The notes under the pieces are model-generated. The model had not been told where the DNA came from. It did not search any database and saw only the letters and a program-made list of their open reading frames with translations. Positions 11,703 through 22,814 of a stretch of 47,526 nucleotides of DNA are shown here, piece by piece. The stretch's first letter is position 1. Every line of letters starts with the position of its first letter. Source of the stretch: Chara braunii (lineage: Eukaryota; Streptophyta; Charophyceae; Charales; Characeae); NCBI GenBank assembly GCA_003427395.1, contig BFEA01000414.1, positions 50,038 to 97,563 of the forward strand. The letters are read 5' to 3'. Made by a program: the position numbers and the translations under genes.

Positions 11703-12144
11703 GCCTCGTTCGACACCACTTGAACTCAAGGGTTGAAGGAAAATTATTCATTCGACCCCACCCTAACGTCGTCGCGAAGTTGTTTGTACTTTCCATCTCT
11801 CAAGTGCCCGCCCTAGAAACTCGAGTTAGGTCGGGGAAAAATCGCACTTGAACTCGAGGTACTTCTCCTGAGAGCCTTGAGTTCATCTGCAAGGGGATAC
11901 CGCCAACACTCCAAGTGGTTTTCTTTTTTGTTTTTCTTTTTTTTCCAGCAGACGATCCTGGTCTGGAAGTGGTCAAGCGGCTCAAGCCGTGGATTTCGGT
12001 TTCAAGTGCAGAGATCCTGTTCAAGGGTTTCCTCAAGTGTACATGAAACCATAAATCGAGTTAGACTAAGTGTAAATTCATCACAATTTCTCATCTAGTG
12101 TGCACTTGAAAATTAGTGTCTTCTAAAGTGGTGTTGAACGAGGC
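11703..12144. mobile_element. 442-bp element with 19-bp terminal inverted repeats
   Basis: The first 19 bp (GCCTCGTTCGACACCACTT) and the last 19 bp are inverted copies with one mismatch. There is no coding capacity. This looks like a non-autonomous DNA transposon (MITE-like). I could not define a target-site duplication. Confidence 0.6.
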
Positions 12145-13145
12145 TCTAACCCATGCACCGTAGTTTTCTCTTTGGTTTTAAAATTTTAGCGTTCGCTTAC
12201 AAAGGGCATAGTTTTTCCCCTCCTCTGTCCAGTTTTTATGTTTTTTGAAAAACAAAGTTGTCGTATGCTATGGGACACTGGACCTGGTTTCCAGCAAGAA
12301 CCAATGCTGGGTGATGGCGGCAGTATTCCTTTTTTTTTTGTCAAAAAAAAAAAAAAATACACCACGCCCCGACCAGTGTTAGTGGTGCTGATAAGAGTTC
12401 CTGGTTGAGATGTGGAGAAATTTCCAGCCTCTGCTTTTTCAAAACAGAAGAAAAAACGAACAAATGCAAATCGGGGGTCTGGTCCCACCTACAGCGTTGA
12501 GTTTTTTCAACGCTGAGCTTTCTATCACGTGTGGCATGGTGGGATGGAGCTCTGCCGTTGATGTATTGCGATCTAATGGTACCGAAATACAGGAGAATAA
12601 CCTATTGGATTCTGTCATTCTGTATAATATTCCTTTCACGTGAAATCCGTTTTGTAGTATGCTTTGGCCCTTTTGGTTTGGGCGGGAAACCCTTTTCCAT
12701 TGAGAAAACTACCCTACCGAGGATACGGTACATTTCTCAACTGCAGTGCCTTTCTTTTTTGGGGTAACTAGGGCGCAGTCATGAAAGCAGTTTGTAAATG
12801 CATTTCAAACTGCCTGTTTGGAGTCCAGTACAATCCCAAGTTTCAACTGCAGTCGAAACTCTCGACATGCACAACAGTCGCAAGGCCGAGTTTGCAACTG
12901 CAGTACAGTCAGGCATGTGGCTTTTTTTTTTTTTAATATCTCGGCCATGGCCGAGGCATTGCGGCCGTGGCCCAGCCACGCGAAGAGATGCTCTCTCTTT
13001 AATATCAACGGATGTGGCCGAGGCATCGCGGCAGTGGCCAGCCACGCGACGGTGCTGAGATGTTAAAAAAAAGAAAAGAAAAAGAAAAGTGCAAAACGAG
13101 AGTGAATCTTCCGCTAGAACATGGAAAGATGCAACGTCACGAGGC

Positions 13146-13172
13146 CCCAAGGATGACACGCATAGGTAGGGA
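13146..13172 (+). other. Short U6-like match
   Basis: Fifteen bases ('aaggatgacacgcat') equal a conserved U6 snRNA stretch, followed by weaker similarity. It may be a captured U6 fragment inside the element or chance. Confidence 0.25.
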
Positions 13173-13311
13173 AATCTGAAAAGGAAAAAAAAAAAGAAAA
13201 AAAAAAAAGAAACTGTGTTGTTTTCAGCACGTGTATCCTCTAGGGCCTCTGCGTTGTTGTCAGCCCGTGTATCTCGTTGGGCCCCTGTATCCCCCTTGCC
13301 AAAAAAAAAAG

Positions 13312-13439
13312 AAAAGCTCGTGGCGCTGTATCTTTCCATGTTCTAGGGTAGATTCACTCTCGTTTTGCACATTTCGATCGTGGAAACTGAGAGTGAATCT
13401 TCTGCTAGAACATGGAAAGATACAGCGCCACGAGCTTTT
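13312..13439. repeat. Large perfect hairpin
   Basis: 13312-13346 and 13405-13439 are exact reverse complements (35 bp). A second exact pair of 12 bp (13350-13361 with 13389-13400) continues the stem toward a loop of about 27 nt. A third copy of the right arm lies at 13583-13645, and related sequence occurs at 23400-23450 and 30565-30645. Confidence 0.9.
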
Positions 13440-14475
13440 CTTTTTTTCTTCTTGTGTCTTCTTTTTTTTTTTTTGGAAAACGGCCTTGCCCGTGTATCTC
13501 GTTGGGCCCCTATATCCCCGTTGCACTAAAAAAATGAAATCATGTGTGTTCTAGCTCTCATTTTGCACATTTCGATCGTGGAAACTGAGAGTGAATCTTC
13601 CGCTAAATCATGGAAAGATACAGCGCCACGAGCTTTTCTTTTTTTCTTCTTGTTTCTTTGTTTTTTTTTTGAAAACGGCCTGACCCTCCGACGTGGATGA
13701 CTCGACTGCAGTTAGAAACTCGCCCTGCGACAGCCACGCTACCGAGGAGTTTGGACTGCAGTGTAAACTTGAGAGGGGACTAACCCTGACCGCGCCCTAG
13801 TTTTCTCTTCTTTTTTTTTGGTTTTTCATACATCCTGAACCGGAGGAACTATGACAGCTGCGTTTGGCTGTCTGGCATCAAACTCGTTTCCTTCTTTGGG
13901 CAATGAATGCATTTGGCCATCCATGTCGCCCCTGTCCATTTTACAAATGGTAACCTCCTGTCCCCTCACCACGGTGAGTATCCCTTTTTCACGAAGACAT
14001 TCACTCTGACTGTTCCAGACATGTTTCATTTCTCCGAGTTACGATATAAAAAATAAGGAGAAAAGTTGTTTCTAGCGTTTTTTTCAGTTTTTCATTTCCT
14101 GTTTCGAATTTATTAATGTCGGAATGGTGTCACACCATTGAGTTTTCTGAAGTCAACAAAGGTAGGAGGGACCAGACCCCGGGCGCTCGTATCACCATCC
14201 ATTTTTGTGCGTGAAGTCATCGTAACCCGGCTTCAGTCCGGATTTCGCCACTAATCCAACCTTACATTCATGTAGACTGGTACACCGTAGAGGGAGGCCC
14301 TTTCTGTGTGCTTTTCGTGATGCTCCACTTTTTTTCTTTTTTTTTTTTCCCTTTTTTTGGCCGTGGAATCATCATCGTGGGCCCCATTTTCTGTATTCTG
14401 CCATTTGAATTTGGCGGCCAGCGCAGCAGAGGCGCAGCCCGAGCTTCACTTCGATTGTTTCGGGGCATCATCAAT

Positions 14476-14670
14476 AAGATCCGAAAAACGTGGTGCTTAC
14501 CTGACGGCACATGTCGAAGACAGACATCATACTGTTCGGATAAGTCGTGACATAGCCTTACACCCTAATAGGAAGAACTTTAAGTATCCGAAAAACGTTT
14601 GTCTGAAGGACTTTTAAGCCTTCAGATAAGCACCACGTTTTTCGGATCTTAAAAGTTCTTCCTATAGGGT
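14476..14670. repeat. Foldback element
   Basis: A perfect 24-bp inverted repeat (14476-14499 with 14627-14650). A second inverted pair lies partly outside it (14562-14584 with 14648-14670). 'TCCGAAAAACG' occurs a third time at 14587-14597. It is MITE-like and non-coding. Confidence 0.8.
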
Positions 14671-15087
14671 ATTACAGCATTTCAAGCCTGCTGGTTTAGC
14701 AGCGACAGTCTACGTTCCGTGTGCATGCAACTAACTTTTTTTTTTTTTTTTTTTTTTCCCCCTGAGAATATTGAGGGCATTAAAAAACAAAAAACAGAAA
14801 AAAACATTGAGGGCAGTGTGCACACTTTTCGGCTGTATTAATGTGCCATGAGCCGCAGCACTACCGAGGTCGTTGACGACATCAACGGCCTCTCTCCACT
14901 GCAACGTCCTCAGTACAGCCTGAGCTGGAAAGCAGGTCCTCAGGAGGAGGGGGTTGGTGTCTGTCCTCGACGGGTCCCAAAAAAAACAGGATGTCTTTCC
15001 TCAAACCACCAGTACTTTGCCCAGCTATGAAGACCGAGCCTGGGCCGACAGGTATGCCGATCCGTGCCAAGGCTGGAGCTACAGGGC

Positions 15088-15193
15088 TTTTTTTTTTTTA
15101 TTAGTTTAAGGATAATTCTTTTGCGCCCAACCAATGCAATTACCTGTCTGATCTGGACAGGGACGGCCTTTCAGGCCCCTTTTTATTGTCATT
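15088..15193 (-). mobile_element. Poly-A-tailed short retroposon, copy 1
   Basis: About 85 bp shared with 38105-38189, each preceded on the plus strand by a T-run. Read on the minus strand, the body ends in an A tail, as for a SINE-like retroposon. It contains a small palindrome (GGCCTGAAAGGCC type). Confidence 0.6.
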
Positions 15194-15526
15194 AAAAGGG
15201 TTAACACCCCGTACATACGGAGGCCCCCGGGCCGACATCCGTACGTTCGGCTGGATGTTCGGGGCCCGTCTCTCTATGGGTTCGAGACCTGCAAAAAACC
15301 ATTTTCGTTTTTTTTTTTTTTATTTTTTATTTCAGATTCCCTATTATATTGCCTACCTGCCCCTCAACTTTCATCATTATCTGCTCATTAAAAAAAAAAA
15401 AGAAAAAAAAAAAAGATAAAATTCAATAAAGATAGGATTTTTTAAACTTTTTTTTTTTTTTTTGAAAACCTCCCCGATTTTACTCTCCTCTTTACCGTTT
15501 TCAACTTTTCATAAATATTTTTGAAT

Positions 15527-15660
15527 AATTGACTGATCGATTGGTTGAGGTGCCCCCCCCCCCCCCCCCCGCAAGCCCCCTGCCCTCAATCGATCAACCA
15601 ATCAATCAATCAATATTCGTTTTTTTCTTTTCTTTTCTCTTGATTGGTTGATTGATCGTT
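15527..15660. repeat. Inverted repeat around poly-C
   Basis: 'TTGACTGATCGATTGGTTGAGG' type sequence at 15527-15549 is answered by its inverse at 15585-15612 after a C-run of about 20 nt. A further 'ttgattggttgattgatcg' follows at 15638-15658. Confidence 0.7.
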
Positions 15661-16093
15661 ACGCGCCCATTTATTTTTCCTTCTTATTTAACTGATTGGG
15701 CAGGAAGGGGTCGCCCCTGCCCCCCCCCGCCCTACAGAGCACTGGCTGTTTAATGACCTGAGTGTGGCGGCATGTGCTTAGCGCTCTCAGTACTTGGCCC
15801 AGCTATCGGCCTTGGGAAAAAACAGAGTAGAAACGTTTCTAGTCAGATGAATTTGGACGCTCCTGTAGTGACCCGTACATTTCCTAAAATCGGGGCTCGT
15901 TAAATGACACAACTCCAGGAAGTACTGCTGGTTTAAACGCTCGCAGTACTGACGTGGGGTAGCGGCGCACATCCTCAGGACTGCAGTTGTGTCTCCTCAT
16001 CGCGTCCTTGACATCGTCACCAGCTGACTTAACCACGGTCCTTGACGGTTCTTACCTAAGTTTCAAGACAGACGGTCGAGCCCCACCTTTAAC

Positions 16094-16256
16094 CAAATGC
16101 CAACATGCTGAACGCATCTGGACTGATTTGATGATCTGATTAGTTCATGATATTGGCATTTAACACGAGCCGCACCACTAGCTAAAAAATGCCAACATTT
16201 CCGAATGTATCTGGACCGATTTGATGATCAGATTCGTTCATGATAATGGCATTAAA
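16094..16256. repeat. Two tandem palindromic units
   Basis: Two units of about 70 bp, 100 bp apart, share 'tctggaccgatttgatgatc' and 'gttcatgataatggcatt'. Each begins with AATGCCA and ends with its complement TGGCATT, so each can fold on itself. Confidence 0.7.
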
Positions 16257-16444
16257 CCTGTGGTGTGGCGAGGCCAAGATCCTGAATGTTACCCACCACC
16301 TACAGAGCAGCACCAATACAGTTATTGACTTTCTGACATGTTTCTTCTTTTTTTTTCCTTTGTGGATTTTTGTTTTTGTTTTTGTTTTTGTTTTCAGGGC
16401 AACGGACAGCCTTGAGATATCATCATTGAGCTGACCAGGCCCAG

Positions 16445-16590
16445 GCAATTCAGAAACATTTGGTTTCTCATCCAGAACCTTCATCTGGATTCGAACTCGG
16501 GTCTGCATTTTCCAATGACAACAACTTTAAAAACAATTTCTCAGCAGTTCATGGGTGTACCCACTGAGCTAGACTCTTGGGTTTTGCGGA
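16445..16590 (-). mobile_element. tRNA-derived SINE-like sequence
   Basis: On the minus strand 'TAGCTCAGTGGGTACACC' fits a Pol III A box and 'GAGTTCGAATCC' fits a B box, but about 70 nt lie between them and no cloverleaf forms. Related heads and bodies lie at 37.0-37.5 kb. A tRNA gene with an unusual intron is a weaker alternative. Confidence 0.55.
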
Positions 16591-16996
16591 AGGTTTTTCC
16601 TTTTCTTTTACAGAAATTGTTTTTAAAATTTAAAGTCGTTTTCTTGGTGAAGGGAGATTACCTCTCTTGGTGGAGGGAGGTAATTGCAAGTTTGCCCCTT
16701 GCCCTAATGGTTTAAGGGCAAGGGTTGGGACCACCGGTGGGGACCACCGGCGGGCACCCGGCAAACACAAGGACCGAGCAGTGTTTTTAAGGCCAATAGC
16801 TGCGCCTCCCTTTTCATCTTCTTCCCACACCCCCAATCGAATAACAGCAGTGTCTATGGCAAACACTCCCCCACACACAACCCACTCCCACTCACACTCG
16901 CACTCACACCCATGTTGGCTGAAGACCTTGCTAATATCGACCGCGAGGATCCATAGCTATGCTCCCAGGGGTCCCCTGTATAGCCTTAGGAGAAGT

Positions 16997-17048
16997 GGTA
17001 GGTAGGTAGGTAGGTAGGTAGGTAGGTAGGTAGGTAGGTAGGTAGGTA
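16997..17048. repeat. (GGTA)13 microsatellite
   Basis: A perfect tetranucleotide repeat. Confidence 0.97.
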
Positions 17049-17329
17049 TACAAAGAGTAGTTGTCGCTTCCTTTCTGCCGCTTTCTTTTGTGATCGGGTA
17101 TTCAGTGTTCTCGAACACAACAGCTCGTTAGTTCTGGATGGTGCCACAGGAGCTCTTATTGCTGCACCGCCATATCCCGTGCTCGCTATTACTTCTCTAC
17201 TTATCCCTTAGGTCATCCTCATAGCAAAAAAACAAAGAAAAAGAATCCTCGCCACCATGTATCTCTTGCCTAGCTCAAGTTCATGTGGTGAGCTGGAAGC
17301 TCGCAGCCTGTGTTCTTTAATCAAACAGC

Positions 17330-17332
<3 letters not shown>

Positions 17333-17396
<64 letters not shown>

Positions 17397-17442
17397 TCAT
17401 GTGGTGAGCTGAAGGCTCACAGCTTGTGTTCTTTCATCAAAC

Positions 17443-17521
<79 letters not shown>

Positions 17522-17557
17522 NNNNNNNNNNNNNNNNNNNNNNNNNNNNNNNNNNNN
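17333..17557. repeat. Long (CT)n tracts running into a scaffold gap
   Basis: Two CT tracts (about 17333-17391 and 17448-17521) are separated by a spacer that also precedes the first tract ('catgtggtgagctg', 'tgttcttt.atcaaacagcaa'), so the unit is tandemly duplicated. A 36-N gap (17522-17557) follows. Confidence 0.93.
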
Positions 17558-17621
17558 GGCACGTGACTCGACCGGGCCTCCGCCAACCCTGTCTCTTATA
17601 CACATCTAGATGTGTATAAGA

Positions 17622-17626
<5 letters not shown>
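17558..17626. other. Mis-assembled mate-pair read: foreign 34 bp plus Nextera junction linker
   Basis: 17589-17607 is the Tn5 mosaic end CTGTCTCTTATACACATCT and 17608-17626 is its exact reverse complement. Together they form the circularisation linker of Nextera mate-pair libraries. The bases before it (17558-17591) equal 29987-30020. This is technical sequence and not genomic sequence. Confidence 0.97.

Positions 17627-17661
<35 letters not shown>
17627..17661. repeat. (CA)n microsatellite
   Basis: A dinucleotide repeat directly after the linker, changing to CGCG at its end. Confidence 0.95.
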
Positions 17662-17663
<2 letters not shown>

Positions 17664-18361
17664 GCGCACATGACTGATGAGTCGGTGAAAGTCTGACAAA
17701 ACGATCGAGCTTTTTTTGTGGAGTTGTGCCTAGCAAACAGTAGCAGCCACTGCCCCATCGCAAAAAACGTTGCAACGAATATTTGCCAAATTGCCAAATT
17801 GCCCTCTTCCACAATTGCTACTGAAAGCACTCTAGCTCGAGTGTGCAAAACCTGCGTACACTGACAGCTAGCCGTCCACATGAACCCCACAAACCACCCT
17901 CCCTCCCTCGCTCCCTCCTTTTCCCTAGCCCAATTGGCGTTTCATGAATAAACAAGTGACAAGTGACGCAAACGTCGTCCATCCTAAATACCAGATTGCT
18001 TCCACGCATCATTATAGCAGAAGCAAAAGCTTCGAAAGCACAAATCAAGCAAGCGCGTTTAGGTACATGTGTGCTTTTTTTTTTTTTTGGGGGGGGGGGG
18101 GGGGGGGGAAGACGAAGGAATGAAGGAACGAATCAATGAAGGACTGCGCACCAAACAAACAATTGTCAGTCACGGTCACACATGTCGATAGCAGCAGCCG
18201 TGGTGAGAAGAGAAAACTGATAACGAAGAATTCTTTCCCGTCGAGAAGATCGTGAGCAAGTCCTCCATGGCACCCATCGGTTCGGTGCTGCCGCGACCAA
18301 TCTTCTCTCGAACGTGCCGTCGCCCAAAAGGGCTTGCCTTTCCTCCTGCTATGTTCGTGCC

Positions 18362-18363
<2 letters not shown>

Positions 18364-18409
<46 letters not shown>
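18364..18409. repeat. (CT)23 microsatellite
   Basis: A perfect dinucleotide repeat. Nearby are T14-G18 at about 18075-18108 and T-rich/TG/poly-G tracts at 18738-18821. Confidence 0.95.
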
Positions 18410-18413
<4 letters not shown>

Positions 18414-19053
18414 CCACTCGTCATATTCCCCACCCACCGAATTTTCCTCAGCTAGCTACCATAGCCGATGCTCTGCTTGGGAAAAAAAAAAGTCAGATCT
18501 TGAAAAAAAAAGGGGGAACAAAGAAAGAAAGACGGAGCGCGGCCATCCCCATCATCGTATCCAAAAACAACACAGAGCCCCTCCCACACCCCCTTCTTCT
18601 CATTTCCGCTCTTCTTTCCTCATTGGGCAACCACGCCTTCTCCCCTCTTCCCATTGGAAAAAAGGGCAAACAATGGACAAACCACGCCACTAGACCTCCA
18701 ACAAAAAACAACGAAAAACGGATCTCCATACTCACCTGTAATTTATTTATTTTTTTTATTTTTTTTATTTTTTTTGTGTGTGTGTGTGCGTGTTGGGGGG
18801 GGGGGGGGGGGGGGGGGGGGAAGGGACCAGATATGAACAACCTTTTTTTGTTGTATGGATTAAAAAAAAACAGGCATCCGATCCGGAAGAAATAAAAGGT
18901 TCATCCAAGATACGACCTGCAAAGACGAAAAACTTGCTTTAATCATCATTTAATAATGACCAACACAAAATCAACAGTCCCACCTGTTTCCCTGCCTGAT
19001 ACTCAACTTCGATGACGTCTGATAACCAAAAGGGTGCCGCAACTGTGCAATGA

Positions 19054-19345
19054 AGACCGCAAAGAGTTCGAGCCCCGTCTTATAAACCAGGAACAAACTC
19101 CGTGTCCGTGTTCTAGTCTCCCGTCTCACAGCCCAGGAACAAACTCCACGCCAGTGTTCTAGCCCCATCGTATAAACCAGGAACAACAAACTCTGTGCCT
19201 GAGTTCTTGCCCAACCTTATATAGATCAGGAACAAACTCTATCCCCCCTGCCTTCTCACACCATCTGATGATATTCCTGGAACAAACTCCATCCTTGCCT
19301 CTGCCTCTCAATGACCTCCACACTGTGCGCTCTGGCCATAGTATC
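19054..19345. repeat. Degenerate ~45-60 bp minisatellite
   Basis: 'CCAGGAACAAACTCC' and 'GTGTTCTAGCCC' alternate about five times with diverging spacers. I see no coding frame. Confidence 0.8.
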
Positions 19346-20048
19346 AACATGAAAACAAACTCTCCTTTCTTTCCTCTCTCTGTGATCTCCTCTACCTATC
19401 TACCTGTCCACAAGCAGATCAGGAAAAAAAAAAAAAAAAAAACTCTGCGCTCCACTTCCCTGAATCCTCTCCATCTCATGATAGATGGAAAACAGCCTGC
19501 TCCCCAACTTACGGACACGCGAAGTTGGGAGTCGGATCGCAACAAACGGCAAGCCTCCATCTTTGGGCAACTACGGTCTGCCATCATGTTTCATTTCACG
19601 CGGAGTTTCGTCATCTCGCCTCCACCCTTTCTATCCTCACGGAACTGGCTCTCGACCATGTTTACCCAAGCGTCTGATCTTGTCCTGACGTTTTCGTCAA
19701 ATTATGGCAAACTCCGCTTCCGCCGCATCCTTCGCAAAGAGTGTATAGCGCCGTCGACAACACTTTTCCAAAGCGTATCGTCACTTTCACGCACACACCA
19801 GATGCTTCCAAGTAGGCCGTCGTTCGCCCAAACCCCTTCGGCCGCGTGTTCCGTTCCACGCAGATCTGCTATACAGCGTGCTTTATATAAACTGCGTAAC
19901 AAAACCTCAACGGATCGCTAACGACGCTAAACAAGCAGCAATCGCCGCACGTTCTACACTAAGACTTCGTTCGCGCTTGGAGACGACGAGTAAATTTTCC
20001 CAACTTTTTCCCAACTAACTGATTTTTTGCTCATGGATTGCCAACTTT

Positions 20049-20085
20049 CCTCAGAAGTTTCCTCAGAAGTTTCCTCAGAAGTTTC
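20049..20085. repeat. 12-bp tandem repeat
   Basis: 'TTTCCTCAGAAG' is repeated three times. Confidence 0.9.
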
Positions 20086-20135
20086 AATGTCTGAGTGTGT
20101 GTGGTTGGTTGCTGCACATATACCCCAGGTATAGT

Positions 20136-20138
<3 letters not shown>

Positions 20139-20173
<35 letters not shown>
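20139..20173. repeat. (CA)n microsatellite
   Basis: A perfect CA repeat shortly before the long poly-C tract. Confidence 0.95.
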
Positions 20174-20176
<3 letters not shown>

Positions 20177-20262
20177 ACACCATCCCCCCCCACCTTCCAG
20201 CCAGAGATACACACACCTTCTCCTCCCTCCGACCGAACACATACACATACAACTAATCTTGT

Positions 20263-20263
<1 letters not shown>

Positions 20264-20349
<86 letters not shown>

Positions 20350-20373
20350 CCCCCCCCCCCCCCCCCCCCCCCC
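20264..20373. repeat. 110-nt poly-C tract
   Basis: C85-G-C24: a homopolymer of exceptional length with one interruption at 20349. The exact length is uncertain because sequencing and assembly are unreliable in such runs. Confidence 0.9.
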
Positions 20374-20916
20374 TTATTCTACAGACAAGACCACTTCCAT
20401 GACACTCAATTCTTGAGAACGAGCGAACAAACACTGGCGCAATCATTTTTGCTATGACCATTAGACCTCTCGGAGAGCTTGAAAAAGGAAAGCCGCATTT
20501 AGTTGTATATCATGAAATCGGCAAATTGGGGGTGGCTTGGCACAGAAAAATGTCTGCTGCAATTTGCAAGACAATCTTCGCCAACAGCACAACATTAGAC
20601 CCATGTATACTATTAGTAGCATAAGCTCATTCATATAAGCGGAACCACATCAAAATGGAGGAATGAACGATTCCAAAATTCCAATCCGATTCATCGCGGC
20701 AACCTCCCTGTCACGGCACGGATGTCGCATGTCGGTGTGCGTGTGTCACTCTATACTTACCTTCCCGCTCCTCACACGCACGCCTTCGTTGATCACACTG
20801 TCGTTGCAATGTGCAAGACAATCTGCGCCAACAGCACTACATAGACCTGTCATGTGAACACTAACCTCTCGACCCAAATAGAAAACATACGGTCATTATC
20901 ACAGTATTCAGAGTCA

Positions 20917-20954
<38 letters not shown>

Positions 20955-21795
20955 AGATGAAGATGGTAGAGTACAAGCTCTCACGTAAACAGAACCATGT
21001 CACCAGAGGATTCCAGATGCGATACAAAAATTTCGGTCGCAACACGAAGCACATGTTGACCCTCCTGCCCCTCGTACGGATATCTCTGCATCTAGTCCTT
21101 CACTGCTGTGCACCTTTACATCTTTCTTCTTTCTTCGTGGCAATCATAACACTAATCCAGTCAGAAAGAGCAGTGTGCCATTGCCGTGCTACAGCCTGTT
21201 GCACCCCAGGACCAGCCACCGCTTCAAACTTAGACACACAGCACATTAAGTAAACAAACTCCTTGTGCTGTGTGTCGACGACAGACTCAAAAACGCATAA
21301 CTGTGTCTGATAATCTCAGATTAGACCTCTGTCCAGCGACATACGACAAGAAGCACAGGTTCAGAAAGATTCACATACCTTTTGTACGTTGTTTAGGCAG
21401 AGTACAAAACAGGTAGGATTGGCACTGCTACCTTGTGCGCATTTCCGACGTGATTGTTTCGTTCCTTCTTTCTCACTTCCAATACCTCTGTGACTGACAG
21501 TGTCCACGTCAACCATCCACAGCGGTTCCAGCTCATCTCGCTTCAGTCGATGAACTATATCTAGCCAGTCTGTTCAGGCACCCTTCGCTTACCTCCCCCT
21601 CCCCCCCCGCTCCACGCCGCGAGAGCCAAAAGCTGCACGCGAGTCCAACACACGTCTTGTAGCAGTCGACGTCGAGCCGTGTCCTTCCTTTGGGGGCAAG
21701 CAATCATATGTCCCCCTTCTTCCCTTGGCCAACCATGTGAAACCTACGTAGAGAATTGAGGGCAGCCTAGCAGCCTCTAGAATACAATGCCAGAT
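20374..21795. other. Spacer without recognised gene
   Basis: It contains a diverged duplication of 'gcaagacaatctncgccaacagcac' (20557-20590 and 20810-20840) and a (CT)16 tract at 20921-20952. Nothing else was recognised. Confidence 0.5.
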
Positions 21796-21803
21796 TGTTA
21801 TAC

Positions 21804-21874
21804 TGTATTTGGGGCAACTTTCAGTCCAGATGCAGCAATACCGACCAGGTGTTCTCTTCGCCCGAAGACGGCTA
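21804..21874 (+). mobile_element. MITE-P family, right half
   Basis: Shares 'TGTATTTGGGGCAACTTTCAG' (in parts), 'GATGCAGC' and the terminal 'CGAAGACGGCTAG' with the full copies. The left inverted repeat is not recognisable. Confidence 0.75.
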
Positions 21875-22535
21875 GGGAGATTAAACTTCCTCCCGCCTCC
21901 ATAAAGAAGCTATACTTTATGTGCAAGAACTCGCTGCCCTCATTGTCAGCAGTTCGGAGTCGAAACATCGGCTCCCATCCATTCTCCATAGTCTTCTGCA
22001 CATCCTGCTGGCCGGATCGCTTCTCCACATCCACGCTCCTAATCTTACCTAACCTACCTCCTCCTCCTCCTCCTCCTCCTCACCTTACTTCAGCTTACAC
22101 GACGAGCAGCACGGCTCACGGCGGCAGCGATTTTCCAGTCGACAAGGGTCGTCCGATTACGAACACAATAGAATGATCGCGCCCTACCCGATGAACATAC
22201 CTTCGGAGAAATTACGTCGTCATCCTCGTGTTCATCGGACAGCTAGAAGACGAAAAAAACTTAAGCTCGACTCCTGTCCTGCCTGCCGCGTCATAACGAC
22301 TAGCAAACTGTGAATCCGTCTGCGCGACCACAAGCGTCCATCCATCTTTCCACGAGTGCGTCTCCCTTTTATGGAAGGGGACATATGACACACTCGCCTC
22401 CCTTCTACGAAGCACTTGCCTCCCTTCTACGAAGCACTGCCTGCATTGAAGGCTTTTTCTCCTCTCTCTCCACGCAGTCGAGTGACAAACACTGCTTCTT
22501 CTTCTAACCTTGCTCTCATCCATCCATTTTTATGT

Positions 22536-22610
22536 CTGTATTGGGGGCAACTTTCAGTCTACATGCAGCGATAATGAACGGGCGCTCTATTCGGGTAAAG
22601 ACGGCAGCTT
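22536..22610 (+). mobile_element. MITE-P family, right half
   Basis: Has the core 'GGGGGCAACTTTCAGTC' and terminal 'CTATTCGGGTAAAGACGGCAG'-type sequence. It is followed by two tandem copies of a 42-bp unit ('cttcttcttctaacc.tgctctcgtccgcataaacc', 22606-22691). Confidence 0.8.
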
Positions 22611-22693
22611 CTTCTTCTTCTAACCGTGCTCTCGTCCGCATAAACCACGGCAGCTTCTTCTTCTTCTAACCTTGCTCTCGTCCGCATAAACCT

Positions 22694-22814
22694 GCTGCCG
22701 TCTTCACCCGAATAGATCGCCTGGTCATTATCACTGCATGTAGACTGAAAGTTGCCCCCAATACAGATATAAAAATGACCAGTGGGGCGCTCTATTCGGG
22801 TGACGAAGGTATAG
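22694..22814 (-). mobile_element. MITE-P family, full-length palindromic copy
   Basis: Has both inverted ends: 'GCCGTCTTCACCCGAATAG' on the left and the complement 'CTATTCGGGTGACGAAGGT' on the right, with the core in inverse orientation. Confidence 0.85.

Larger units (their letters stand above)
12768..13800. mobile_element. 1033-bp element with CTAGGGCGC termini
   Basis: CTAGGGCGCAGTCA at 12768 is mirrored by the inverted copy ending CGCGCCCTAG at 13800. Inside both ends lie CTGCAGT-rich and 'gaggc/ccacgcga' motifs in inverted order, suggesting longer degenerate inverted repeats. The interior holds several copies of a 'gagagtgaatcttccgct' repeat and one large perfect hairpin. It has no credible ORF. 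It is probably a non-autonomous DNA element into which other repeats inserted. CTAG itself could be part of the target site. Confidence 0.55.

Noticed and set aside
17660-17705. Hammerhead core CTGATGAGTCGG as a working ribozyme
   Set aside because: The GAAA box is changed and stem III does not form. I treat it at most as a relic of repeat X.
17310-18460. ORFs coding Ser-Leu or Arg-Glu repeats and Cys-Val repeats
   Set aside because: They are translations of CT and CA microsatellites, and one includes the sequencing linker.
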